From Petrosia ficiformis (taxonomy: Eukaryota > Porifera > Demospongiae > Haplosclerida > Petrosiidae), in contig OX345636.1 in assembly GCA_947044365.1 (NCBI GenBank), positions 28,376,466 through 28,440,465 on the forward strand: a stretch of DNA of 64,000 bases, given 5' to 3'. The notes beneath the pieces are model-generated. The model was given only the letters and a program-made list of their open reading frames with translations. It searched no databases and had not been told where the DNA came from. The position numbers and the translations under genes are program-made. Shown here piece after piece: positions 33,771 through 43,630 of the stretch. The first letter of the stretch is position 1. Each line of letters begins with the position of its first letter.

Positions 33771-33814
33771 CACAACACTTATCATTAGAGTTATTATTCA
33801 TTTAAAGAATAATT

Positions 33815-34040
33815 TGTGACCGAGAATGAGAAAACGTGACTTGTGCGACTAAAATTCAAAATTGAGTTTTTGCTATCAGCGGATTCTCCATGTTTCAAGC
33901 TACTTCCTGATGGTTTCGATTTTGCAATCTGACGTACCCTTGCTGAGTTACACGCCCTCAAAGCTTTGACAGCAATTAAAATTAAAATGCTAGAAAAGCC
34001 ATTTATAAAATGTTTCACGTTTTTCCGTAAACTATCCGTT
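33815..34040 (+). mobile_element. 226-bp interspersed repeat, copy 2
   Basis: Same ends and orientation as 9034-9259 (TGTGACCG...ACTATCCGTT), with only a few substitutions, clustered near 33935. Minus-strand open frames across it are shadows; both copies share them. Confidence 0.8.
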
Positions 34041-34189
34041 ATCACGCAGGAGACTTCCCCAGAGTGCTTCAAGAAATAGTAGAGGACTCGGGATAGTTCA
34101 TGAGGAACATGACCAACTATGTCATCGTCCTTCATCGCTGTAATGGCATTCATGTTTCCATCTCATTTCAACGGGAGCTGTGATGGAAA

Positions 34190-34480
34190 GTATCACGAAA
34201 GCAATGAGGCATTCAGACGATATCAGCAGGACATCTATGATAAGATGACCATCAACAAAAAAGTAAAACTGGATGTCCAATTTGCTTTAAAAACAACTCT
34301 GGCAAGTAAGTACTACATTGTCCAATACCAGCCACAGATGTAACATATTTATAAAGCTCAATTGATGACAATGACAAATATTGATAAACCAAGTGGCTCT
34401 AATACTGTCGTTCCTGGAAAATTAGTTGCCATGCTGGCTGGTGATTCAACTGAGAGTAGTCCAAGGTCATAGAGATCAAC
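34190..34480 (+). repeat. Fragment of an unknown dispersed gene family (pair with 47560-47850)
   Basis: Blocks FRRYQQDIYDKMT, KLDVQFALKTTLA and a region containing GCTGGTGATTCAACTGAGAG are shared with 47560-47850 over nearly 300 bp, with different indels. The protein is not recognised. Both copies have stops. Confidence 0.6.
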
Positions 34481-34699
34481 ACTATTAAACGCAATTTTGG
34501 AAAGATCTTCCATCTGAAGATCGAATTAGACAGGTGGGAAGAAAAACTGTGAACACAAAGACGTTATTAGCTGCAACAGTTTTATCATGTATGCATGTAG
34601 AGTTTTTTGCTACCAATAAAATTGTTAACAATTTAACATGCAGTAACATTAAGGAAAATACTACAGTAAGTAATTTTTTACTTGCATTATCTTAGCTGG

Positions 34700-35170
34700 T
34701 TTTACATTTAATTCGACCGAAATAGCGAATTTATCATATTTTTTAGCTGCACAGAGAAAAAGTAAAATGAAGTATGTAATCATAATTATGATTTTTATCT
34801 TGTAAAACATACCTGGTGTGATGGACACATCACAATGTAACACTTCTTTCCACTGTATGGATTTACAAAACATGTAGGAATTTTATGTCTGTCAGGTAGA
34901 GTATCATCGTACCCGTAAAAACCATGTTTACCAACAAGAAGTTTCATCATTGTAAGATTTGAGGATGCTCCATCACAAATAAGAACGGAAATTTTAAAAC
35001 CATAACTATGAATGAATAAATTTTAAAACCATAATAATTATGTGACCAAATTTGCGAAAATCAGGCTTATGGGATAAAATTTGAAAATTGATTTTTTGTA
35101 TTACCTGAATAGAGTATTCAATTAGCTCTAGAATGATATATGATACATCCCAATCACGCAAAAGACGAAG
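34700..35170 (-). pseudogene. Three exons of a P-element/THAP-type transposase
   Basis: Short spliced exons on the minus strand. Exon a (about 35170-35105) encodes DWDVSYIILELIEYSIQ and ends at a GTAATA donor. Exon b (35005-34813) follows a TTCATAG acceptor and encodes YGFKISVLICDGASSNLTMM, then FVNPYSG and IVMCPSHQ before GTATGT. Exon c, after CTGTGCAG at about 34752, begins LKNMINSLFRSN and then hits a stop. The order DGA(S)xN ... NP ... CPSHQLKN matches P-element-like/THAP-type transposases expanded in animals. The N-terminal THAP finger and the C-terminus are missing. Confidence 0.6.
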
Positions 35171-35369
35171 CTACAGTATAATTATTGCTATACCATAATA
35201 ATTATAATCAGTTAGATCAGTAATTTTCTATTTTCATATTTAATATAATCAGATGATTATCAATCACAGTTGAGTCAATAACAGCATTGTTGATAAAAAT
35301 TAATCATAATTGTTATTATTGTTTTAATTAATTATAGCATTTGTAAAAGCTTTAAATGCAGGTTTCATG

Positions 35370-35575
35370 TCTTTGGTTGCATATGTTTCCCACACATGGA
35401 AACATTTTGAAACACTAAATATCACTACACATTTCCAGAAAAGGAAACTAGCCATGTCACTAAGTTTCCAAGTAAAGGAAACATGATTTGTTTCATGCAT
35501 TAGGAAACTCTGGCAACATATTTGAAAACAACATGTTTCCTTTTAATTTCATTGTAAAGAAACACCAATTTTGTT
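35370..35575. repeat. Cluster of GGAAAC/GTTTCC motifs
   Basis: About ten GGAAAC or GTTTCC hexamers (or one-base variants) in 200 bp, in both orientations, giving many small potential hairpins (e.g. GTTTCCAAGTAAAGGAAAC at about 35462). Confidence 0.7.
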
Positions 35576-35709
35576 TTGCAGTAAGCCCCGTGTGCATGCA
35601 GGAGGAACACCACACACACCTGTTTTTGGATGATTTATTTTCCAATTATTAATTATGGCAAAAAAGCCTGAGAATTAGGTGTATAGTGTAGAGGAAATTA
35701 CTACATGAG

Positions 35710-36530
35710 ATGAATTACAGTGTGATTATGGAATCCCTACCACAGAGTGCCATGGAAAGGTGCAATGATCGATGGAGGTGTCCTGATTGCAACAAAACAG
35801 CAAGTATAAGTTTTTTTGAACAGAGCAAATTAACTTTACAGAAGTGGCTATTACTGATGCATTGGTGGGCAAGGCAGTATCCAGTTACTGATGCTGCAGT
35901 AGAAGTAGAGGTCACAGAGAAAACAGCAATTCAAGTATATCAGTGGCTCAGAGATGTTTGCAGTTATCGACTTTGTTCTGTTGATCCACCAATTAAACTT
36001 GGAGGTCAAGGAGTAGTAGTGGCAATTGATGAATCTTTATTTTCGCATAAGCCAAAGGTATAATACAAATGAATGGAAGAACAAGTATAATTATACATAA
36101 ATATTTGTGTGAATGAACGAATGAATAAATGAATAAATGAATGAATGTGACTATACTGTTTCTTTTGTAGTGCAACAGAGGTCGTCCAGCAGATGAACTA
36201 GTATGGGTATTCGGGATGTGTGACATTTCTCAACAGCCAGCCTTGGGATATATGGAGATAGTAAATGACAGAACTGCTGCAACACTCCTCCCCATCATTG
36301 AAGACCATACACACAATGGTACAATTATATGGTCAGACAGTTGGGCAGCATATAACAATATTCAACAGCTACCAACTGTACAGAATCACGATACAGTAAA
36401 TCACTCACTAGAATTTGTTGATAGCTAAACTGGGGTACATACTAATCACATAGAAAGTTATTGGAATCGTGTTACATCTAGTGATGTACTGGAAAACATG
36501 TACAGAGATATAGCCATTTGGTATCCTGTC
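35710..36530 (+). pseudogene. Merlin-2 ISXO2-like transposase
   Basis: Second Merlin copy. Exon 1 (35710-36058) has WRCPDCNKTASISFFEQSKL (Cys finger damaged upstream), LQKWLLLMHWWARQYP and GQGVVVAIDESLFSHKPK (first Asp). A GT-AG intron of about 110 bp follows. Exon 2 (from about 36170) has RGRPADELVWVFGMCD, IIWSDSWAAY (second Asp), VNHSLEFVDS, then a TAA at about 36426, beyond which TGVHTNHIESYWNR (third acidic residue) continues in frame. The N-terminus is absent and no TIRs were found, so this copy is older than Merlin-1. The intron after HKPKV is at the same codon in both copies. Confidence 0.82.
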
Positions 36531-36597
36531 TGAGGTTCCCACACTGTGCACAGTATATTCTTTAACAGTTCTTTTCAGAGCTACAAAAACCAGTTCT

Positions 36598-36887
36598 TTT
36601 CAGAGCTTACATTTTGCAAAAGATCCACCTTTAATGGTTCATGCCACACCCCCAACCTATGACGTTTGAAATGTCATAGCGGAAATCACGTGTTCCGGCC
36701 ACGCCCCCGATGCCTTAAAGTGCCCTGTCCGTGTACCATATTACAGTTGATCCAAACTAAGTAGTTTTAACAAAGTTTGACAGCTAAAAAACACGTCCAA
36801 ACACAGAGCGTTTCTTCTTTGACAAAACCTCAAAACTAATCTCGTGATCTGGTGGATAACGCACATGCGCGTTTCGTCGGTAAAGGG
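36598..36887. mobile_element. Lone piggyBac-type end
   Basis: Ends CGTCGGTAAAGGG followed by TTAA (36888-36891). Near the end is AACGCACATGCGCGTT (36858-36873; AACGC/GCGTT arms). The inner sequence TTCTTTGACAAAACC...AATCTCGTGATC resembles the reverse complement of the piggyBac-2 left end. No partner end was found nearby. Merlin-2 lies just upstream. Confidence 0.5.
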
Positions 36888-36896
36888 TTAAAGTGA

Positions 36897-37380
36897 TATT
36901 TGATCACTAATGGTTGCAAATTATATTCAGATGTCAGTTTCAGAGAATTTTCATACAGTGCCATAATTGATTGCAGCCTGTAGGCTATCAGTTTTTGTCA
37001 GTATCCTATCCACTCCAAGTTTGGATCTACTAATCTTTCCCATGTAGAGGGGATCCTGTTGCAAAAGGCAAGGTAACTTCTAGACATTTGCCTCCATCGA
37101 AGCTGGTAAGATTTTCTGTCAAGGCAACAATAATTGCCGCCTCTTTATTAATATCATACCTGGGAATAAGCTTTTGTGGACCTTGGCTTGGCTGGCATTG
37201 TTTTAAGTAGTTTGGCTTTTTGGAGACCTTGGTCCTTAGCTTGGTTTTATCGTGAGTGTTATGTACTACAATTATATGATTCGAGAGCTTCTTGATAGCC
37301 GTTGTGGTATGGCACCCTGGCTTGGCTGGCACTTGATAATTTTGATTTTCTGTATTTCTCAAAGTATCTGTGTAATGTGA
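36897..37380 (-). repeat. Unknown dispersed coding repeat, copy 1
   Basis: Shares long blocks with 58600-59050, e.g. TTCAGAGAATTTTCATA, GTCAGTATCCTATCCACTCC, CTGTTGCAAAAGGCAAGGTA and AAGCTTTTGTGGACC. On the minus strand it reads PSQGPQKLIPRYDINKEAAI, FDGGKCLEVTLPFATG and IMALYENSLKLTSE, so it derives from a protein-coding family, not recognised. It lies between two piggyBac-type ends (36887 and 37669). Confidence 0.65.
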
Positions 37381-37637
37381 TTAATTTTTACTATCATTAA
37401 ACAATAAACAAACAACATTTAAACTGATTTCTTAATGAAGATTGTCTCAGTAGTGATTTTTATACTCTAAAAGAAAAGCCTAAATAAAAGATTATAGGAC
37501 ACAGTTCTTTCGTGATCATCATGATAACTGACTCTAGAGGATCATGAATCACTCTTTTACACATCCAAAAGGTAAAATTAATATAAATATATCGTTATTG
37601 CACTATATTATCACCCGCTTCGTATCTCTGTGCTCAG

Positions 37638-37673
37638 GTTGCAGATCTGCAACTTTCGTCGGTAAAGGGTTAA
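37638..37673. mobile_element. Second lone piggyBac-type end with a perfect palindrome
   Basis: GTTGCAGATCTGCAAC (37638-37653, perfect 16-bp palindrome), then exactly 16 nt ending CGTCGGTAAAGGG, then TTAA (37670-37673). Same terminal 13 bp and orientation as 36887. Confidence 0.65.
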
Positions 37674-37938
37674 GGGTAAGCTCTGTATACAGTCCTGTTG
37701 GTTGTAGCGACTGTAGCCCTAGTGTACATTTCTTTATGTGCATAATACAGTATAGGACAATAAAAACTTAACGTAATGGAAAAGTATTACGCAGTAATTA
37801 CGCTGCAGAGTACACACGTAGGCGTAACGTAAAGCAATAATTATTATTATAAGGCGTTAACGCTTACAGCGTGTGTAAGAAACGTGTGAAAGAGCTTGAA
37901 ACTGCTATATACAAGAAGTCTAGAATAACGAAAAGATC

Positions 37939-38630
37939 ATGGCTTTAAGGAAAGCAATTCAGAATTCAAGTAAGTAATTTTTTGTGTAACTCTAAAATTT
38001 AGGTGTGTAATTAAAATTATCTGTTTAGTTCTTCACTATTTGGTGCATTGGCCTGATGAAGATTGTGTGAGTGTAGTGACAGAAAAAAAGATAGTCTTGG
38101 AAGAGGAGAAAAGATGTGCAGTTGGTGATGAATGTAAAGTAAAGAATGGAAAAGAACTTTGGTGTGGTATTGTAGCTGGAATAGGTAAGCATTTAAGATT
38201 AATATTTTGCTGTGGAAAAAGATTGAAATAATATAATAATGCTATAGGAACAAAGGACGAGATGATTAAAAAAGAAGAGCTATTCCTTAAAGGTGAATAT
38301 CATCCATCAATGGAAGTGTCAAGTGTGAAAAGTAAGTCAGTACCAGATAAATACTAGGAAATAATTCATGTTTTTTTTTCCAGATGATAATGTAAATGAC
38401 CAAAACAAAAAAAAGACAACAACTAAAAAAATGAAAAAGCGAAAGTGTAAGTAAATATAAATGCATCTTACTAAAAGTTGATCGGTATAATAATTCTGTA
38501 GGAGCTGAAAATGACAAGGAAAACAGGAAACCATCAAAGGCCAAGAAATCTAATGGAAGTGCAAGAATTGAAGGATAAAGTGAAACAGTTAGAAGAAGGC
38601 CAGTGTTTATTAGAATCTGTCTCTTAAGGC
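37939..38630 (+). CDS. N-terminal half of a BEN-associated protein, inside the Tc1/mariner element
   Basis: Starts about 190 bp inside the left TIR. Exons by my reading: 37939-37969 (MALRKAIQNS), about 38025-38184 (LHYLVHWPDEDCVSVV, VGDECKVKNGKELWCGIVAG), about 38250-38330 (GTKDEMIKKEELFL), about 38384-38447 (basic KKKTTTKKMKKRK) and 38504-38625. Another frame of the last exon gives a coiled-coil-like LMEVQELKDKVKQLEEGQ. The pattern of a small Tudor-like V.W..EDxVSVV module, basic linker and coiled coil is typical of the region before a BEN domain; the BEN domain itself is not here. It stops at the join with the hAT fragment near 38630. Could be cargo of the element or an older locus trapped between. 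Confidence 0.55.
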
Positions 38631-40071
38631 TTGTCAAAAGTGCTTCACAAAATGCATTGACAGCTGCATTCTCACGATTGGTTTGAAGTAAAGCATTTTC
38701 GAGAGAATCGACAACAGGAATGACACGATTAGTAGTAGGATCTATGTAGAATGTTTGTAGCTTCTGAAAAGAATTGTAATACTTTTGTGATAAGTGAAAG
38801 AATATCCCCCTGAGGCTTTGTAATAACTAAGTCATTACGATCGATGGATTTTAAAGCATCATTGATTTCTTCGATGTGCTTTAAGACATGATCATACAAC
38901 TTAAAATAAGAGTTCCATCTTGTGTCACAGGGAACAGGAAGCCTGTGAGACAAAGCGTATGCTAAATGACTTGATCTGTGTGACAGAGTTGCGATTGTTT
39001 TCACCTTAGCAAGTACACTACAAATTCTAGGATACCCTCTTAGCTCTTTACAGCCGTCATGAACCACTAACTGTATCAGGTGAGCATTGCAACCAATCCA
39101 TCCTTCGATTTTGGTATAGTAGTCCAGTATTCTAAATTGCCATTCTCAGCTGCTTCATCATCATGCTCACAAACAGCACTTGAACTGTCATCATTTTCAT
39201 CTTCCGTCATTAGCAACTCAAAGGCGTGTTTCATATTTGCAGCGTTGTCAGTTACCACCTGGAAGCATGAAATACCATGATTATCCAACTGAACCTCAAA
39301 CTGATCTTTGATGACTTCCGATGAATGAGGAGGCTTGACCTCAACAAAATACAGAACATGACTTTTAAGTTTACTCTCATAAATATAATGAATGGTGGCA
39401 CCCATGTAGCTTTTAGAATTGCAACCAGTCCAAAAGTCAATGGTTAGGGACGGTTTTACGTTGGCTAACTCATCTAACTCCACTAACAACTCCCTTTTTT
39501 CTTGTTCATACAAAGCATCCAATCTTGTGCTGATAGCTACCCTTGAGGTGTGCTCAAACTTTGGTTCAATGTCCTTCATAAAGTCCCTAAACCAATCCTG
39601 CTCTACAACATTGAGTGGCAATCCACCTCTCCCACCCCACACAAATTCTTCACAATGCTGGTGAGAGTTTTCCTTTGATTTTTGAATGGCAACTTAGGTC
39701 TGCTTATGACTGAACCATCACTGTTCAAGGTACACTGGCCACCAGGGCAACCAGGCAACTCTGTCCTTCTTTTCCTCTGTTCTTCTTTGTGATCATAGTT
39801 TCTTAGGGTGAGCTTTTTCGAGATGCTTCAGCAAATTTCCTTTCAAAGTGAGCGTATATTTATATGTCTTTTGACACAGTTTACATCTTGCTAAACACTT
39901 CGATGAAACGGTAGGCCTTGTTTCAGGAAGTAAAAAAAACATGTTGTACTTAATACAGACCTTCGACGTACTGTCTGATTCCTCCAATGATTCTCTGTCT
40001 GTTTCACTAGGCCCGGGGCTGGCCAATGTTGACAAAGACGAAGGAGGCGAGTATGCTGCCATTTTCCACAC
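38630..40071 (-). pseudogene. hAT-3 transposase, truncated at the C-terminus
   Basis: On the minus strand: BED-like finger (CKLCQKTYKYTLTLKGNLLKH...H, about 39870-39793), YEQEKRELLVELDEL, KPSLTIDFWTGCNSKSY (first Asp, about 39420), CFQVVTDNAANMKHAF (second Asp, about 39240), LVHDGCKELRGYP, LPVPCDTRWNSYFKLYDH (about 38935) and VIPVVDSLENALLQTN (about 38670). Frame breaks occur near 39660 and 39075. The hATC dimerisation region and the catalytic Glu are missing; coding ends at the BEN fragment near 38630. No TIR or 8-bp TSD found, so it is a fragment. Confidence 0.78.
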
Positions 40072-40230
40072 AATTTAAAACACGTGCTTATTATTTTAGC
40101 CACGCCCAGTATATGAAAAGTAAACGAAAAATCGTCTTATTTACTTCATTTTTGATCATGTATGTACATGTATGAAGTTTTACACTGTTTTTTCGTCAAA
40201 ATACACGTATATTGTCTGATTTTAACACTA

Positions 40231-40320
40231 TTAAGTAAAGTTGATGCTTTTGGTACAGTAAATTAAAGCAATCCATCATCAAAGTTCTTCTGTACCAAAA
40301 TCATCATCAACTTTACTTAA
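40231..40320. repeat. Fold-back repeat, about 30-bp arms
   Basis: TTAAGTAAAGTTGATGCTTT...GGTACAG pairs with CTGTACCAAAATCATCATCAACTTTACTTAA around a loop of about 32 nt. Possibly a tiny MITE. Confidence 0.8.
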
Positions 40321-40525
40321 TCAAAATTTAATATAGTATTTTATGAAATTAATGTTCTGTTAGAATTATAATTGAAACGACAAACAAACATTATTAGTAA
40401 TATAAAGAAACAACAAACAAACACTATTAGTAATGTTATAAAGAAATATATATAAAGAAACAACAAACATTATTATACAACAATATAGTACATGTAAATC
40501 CAATTAAGAACCTCCCTGTAGCTAA

Positions 40526-41580
40526 TTAATATCCTGTTGCTTTGCCTTCCAACTCTATAACACGTGGAATTACTTTTCTAAGGTGATTTATGTATTCAGT
40601 ACACTTAGCAACATCTACTGTCTTCCAAAAGGCTAAAATACCATTTACTAACTCAGCTTTCGTCTTGGGCTTCACCTCGCGCCGAATATATTCTTTTAAT
40701 TCATGCCAGAGGTTCTCTATTGGATTTAAATCAGGAGACTCTGCAGGAGTCTTCCACCAGTTAATATCTTTGTTTTCAAAGAAGTCTTTAGCAATCCGAG
40801 ATGTGTGTTTTGGGTCGTTGTCTTACATATATCGAGGTTCATCAGGGAAAACACTTTTCAGGAAAGGTACAAGAGTCCGGTCGAGGATTGATACAAACAG
40901 TACTGCATCCATAGTCCCATCAAATACACAGATTGGTGTGGGACCTTTCTTGCTTATACCTGCCCACACATGTACTTTCACAGGATGTTTAGGTCTATAA
41001 TAGAGAAAAAAATAATTATTATTATTACAACAATAAGAATGGTAATAATACCTTGGCTTAGGCTTTGCAGCTTGTCCTAACTTTCGACAACAAAACCTTG
41101 TGTGTGTCTCCAATTGAATACTAGTTTCATCAGTCCATATCACATTGTCAAACTCCATCATCATATTCTCTTGAGCCCATAATAACCGGTTCTCCTTGTT
41201 ATTTTCTCTTATCATCTGACAGTACGCACTACCTCTGAATGTCCAACCAAGCGATGATCTACATCTTAAAATATTCTTTTCGAGATGTTGAAACCACGTT
41301 CACGAAGAATATGGTAAAGTTGAATCGCGGTCGTTTCATCATCAAGCTGCATCTGGCTATCAACTATTCTTTTAATGTCCATGGATATTTTTGTTGGCCT
41401 CCCTGATCCTGGTCTTCGTGCGATCGATCCACTCAAGAGGTATTTTTTCACAAGGTTCCTGACTCCTTGCCTCGTCGTCGCTATCTCTTCACGTCTCAGA
41501 GCTTCTGTGATGGCATATGGTCGTAATCCCTGAAAATGAAAATAGAGAATTCGTTGCTGTACGTAAGTACTATAAACCAT
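40526..41580 (-). pseudogene. Tc1/mariner transposase
   Basis: The N-terminus (41580-41266) has the paired HTH: FHFQGLRPYAITEAL and RRPGSGRPTKISMDIKRI (GRPR-like hinge). After a frame change near 41266 come WAQENMMMEFDNVIWTDETS (first Asp), an unspliced intron of about 55 nt at 41050-40997 (CCAAG|GTATTA...TATAG|ACC), VHVWAGISKKGPTP, DNDPKHTSRIAKDFF (second Asp) and SPDLNPIENLWHELK (third acidic residue, Glu). A TAA precedes DNDPKH at about 40825, replacing a Gln codon. Stop at 40526-40528. All three catalytic residues remain; two lesions inactivate it. It belongs to the element bounded at 37748 and 41815. Confidence 0.86.
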
Positions 41581-41943
41581 GGTGAACTTATCTCTCTTTT
41601 CTTGAATCTTTGAGCAATGAAGAATACAATGAGTAAATAATATTTATATTGTTGACCACGTGTGCCATACCTACATTACGTCTTTACCGTATACACTCCG
41701 TACCGTAATCCATGCATAATTCCGCTGTAATTCCGCTTTAATCCTTGTAATCAACGGAGCGGTAGTACGCGCGTAGTACTTTTCCGTTACATTAAGTTTT
41801 TATTGTCCTATACTGTATGTGTATATGTGACACATGCATGTACATGTACATACAAGTAAATAAATATAAAATTATGAACTGCTTTGAAAGCGACTAATTT
41901 GGACCCGGCCAGCTCAGTTGGTAACAGCATCTGTCTGGAGTGC

Positions 41944-42010
41944 TGCCTTGATAGCTCAGTTGGTAACGGCATCTGCAGAATGTCGTGGGTTCAAATTCTA
42001 CCTGCGGCAA
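41944..42010 (+). other. tRNA-derived SINE head (A and B boxes)
   Basis: TAGCTCAGTTGGTAACGGC (A box) and GTGGGTTCAAATTCTAC (B box plus T-arm stem) lie at tRNA-like spacing with a partial acceptor stem TGCC/GGCA. The anticodon arm is degenerate and the unit is only 67 nt, so not a functional tRNA. A second A-box half (CCAGCTCAGTTGGTAACAGC) sits directly upstream at 41909. Confidence 0.6.
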
Positions 42011-42205
42011 CTCATTTTTCATTTTTTCATTTGCCTCAGGAGCCTGTGTTTCTTTAATCTCAAGTCACCATGTGCAACTCATGTATCATTTTTTCATTTG
42101 CCTCAGGAGCCTGTGTTTCTTTAATCTCAAGTCACCATGTGCAACTCATGTATCATTTTTTCATTTGCCTCAGGAGCCTGTGTTTCTTTAATCTCAAGTC
42201 ACCAT
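42011..42205. repeat. 67-bp tandem repeat, three copies
   Basis: CATTTGCCTCAGGAGCCTGT recurs at exactly 67-bp steps (42031, 42098, 42165 for TTGCCTCAGG); the units are nearly identical. It follows the tRNA-like head and may be the SINE body. Confidence 0.93.
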
Positions 42206-43283
42206 GTATACACTTAGGTTTAGTGTTGGTGTCTTTGGTGGTTTAATTACCCCAGTCTTCACTTGGGTATATGTGACATGCTCTGTGAAAAGGTGGCTAT
42301 CTTAATATTTCAGTATTGGCTCAATAATGCAATAAACACACCAAGTGGCGAATTCGTGTTTGTTCAGAGATAGTCAGAAGTTTTCATAATGCAAAACTAC
42401 ATGAGATGTAACACTAAATAAAACACGGAAATTCCCTGACCGTTGGCCACACCCCCCTGGCAACAAGCATAGTATCGTGTCTTGGCTTCAAGGAGATATT
42501 GCAGGCAATTTAAACAGCTTTTTTTCAAAGCTCACTGACCCCATCGAACCAAGAAGCATTCACTTCTTTCATTACTGATTATTTTTGGAATGAGGATGAC
42601 CAGAAGGTAAGCTAATTAGTAATGTATTGTATTTATAGCATATACTTATAAATAACAAATGAATATATTTAATAGAAAATGAAGAGCAGGATGAAGACTT
42701 GGATTTTGAAGATGAATACATTCTCCAGAGATATAAATAAGCTGCAAATGACCTCATGATGATGAAGTGGTTCAAAGGGTGGAGATTACTGATAGTTAAT
42801 TCGCTGCAGGGCATTATGGAGAGCTGTGTAACAACATGATGCTTTAGATCTAGTGATCATGGGTCGTCAAATAATGGCTGGTACAACTGTGTCAAACCAA
42901 AAGATATTCGCACATTTTTATCACCAAGGAAAATCAGTGAGTGTACTTCACATCATTATGTGTAAAAATTAAGGCTGGGACGAATATTAATAAATGTATT
43001 CGAAGCTTCGTTAAAAAATACTTCGAAGGCTTCGAAGCTTCGCCCACTTTACCCACAAACACTGCCTTCACAATTTTGTGGTTATTTGTGTAAACTTATA
43101 TTATATATAATTAGTTTTTTCTTAATTTGAAATAAAATGTGTGCGCTGTTCAATGTAGCATGTCTTATATATAATTATATATATATATATAGTTGTTAAC
43201 AGAATAAATAAAGTGTTTAAACTTTAAAGTACAACATTTACTTGAGCTCAGACATATTCTTGTTTAACCGATTAGGCGCCACG

Positions 43284-43343
43284 GTCGCATTTAAGCGACA
43301 AGGAAATTATGTATTGGAAACGCCCCCGTCGCATAAATGCGAC
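43284..43343. promoter_or_regulatory. Two 16-bp palindromes at the left end of piggyBac-3
   Basis: GTCGCATTTAAGCGAC (43284-43299) starts exactly 16 nt inside the element; GTCGCATAAATGCGAC (43328-43343) lies 44 bp further. Arms GTCGC/GCGAC are perfect. Likely transposase-binding sites, upstream of the gene. Confidence 0.72.
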
Positions 43344-43630
43344 GTAATAATCGACACGCAAAAAAAGCAACGTAACTCAAAAAGTAAAACGAGTAAGTCC
43401 CTGTAACTTTTGCGATAACCAGTTCATGCTATTGACTATATTTTTGATGTACTGATATACGAAGGTTTACATAAGAAAAACGGGAGAAAACGCACATGGA
43501 AATAGACTCACAACATTGTGAAAACAGCTGATAAGGTAAATGCTTTGATATAAATTTATTATATTTTACTTGAATTAATGATAAAAACTAAAGAATATAT
43601 AGCTACATAATGATAATATAAATCTTCTAG

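Larger units (their letters stand above)
37748..41815 (-). mobile_element. Tc1/mariner-type element with about 45-bp TIRs and TA duplication
   Basis: TIRs begin CAGTATAGGACAATAAAAAC and match, with three transitions, through GGAAAAGTA(T/C)TACGC at both ends; TA dinucleotides flank (37746-37747, 41816-41817). The 4.07-kb span holds the mariner transposase (minus, right), a plus-strand intron-containing gene fragment (left) and a hAT fragment between them. Confidence 0.88.

Noticed and set aside
33794..34153. Minus-strand protein shared with 8977-9237
   Set aside because: The shared frame is just the 226-bp repeat; neither copy has a conserved coding pattern beyond it.
41944..42010. Functional tRNA gene
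   Set aside because: The anticodon arm does not fold, the acceptor stem pairs only partly and the unit is too short.
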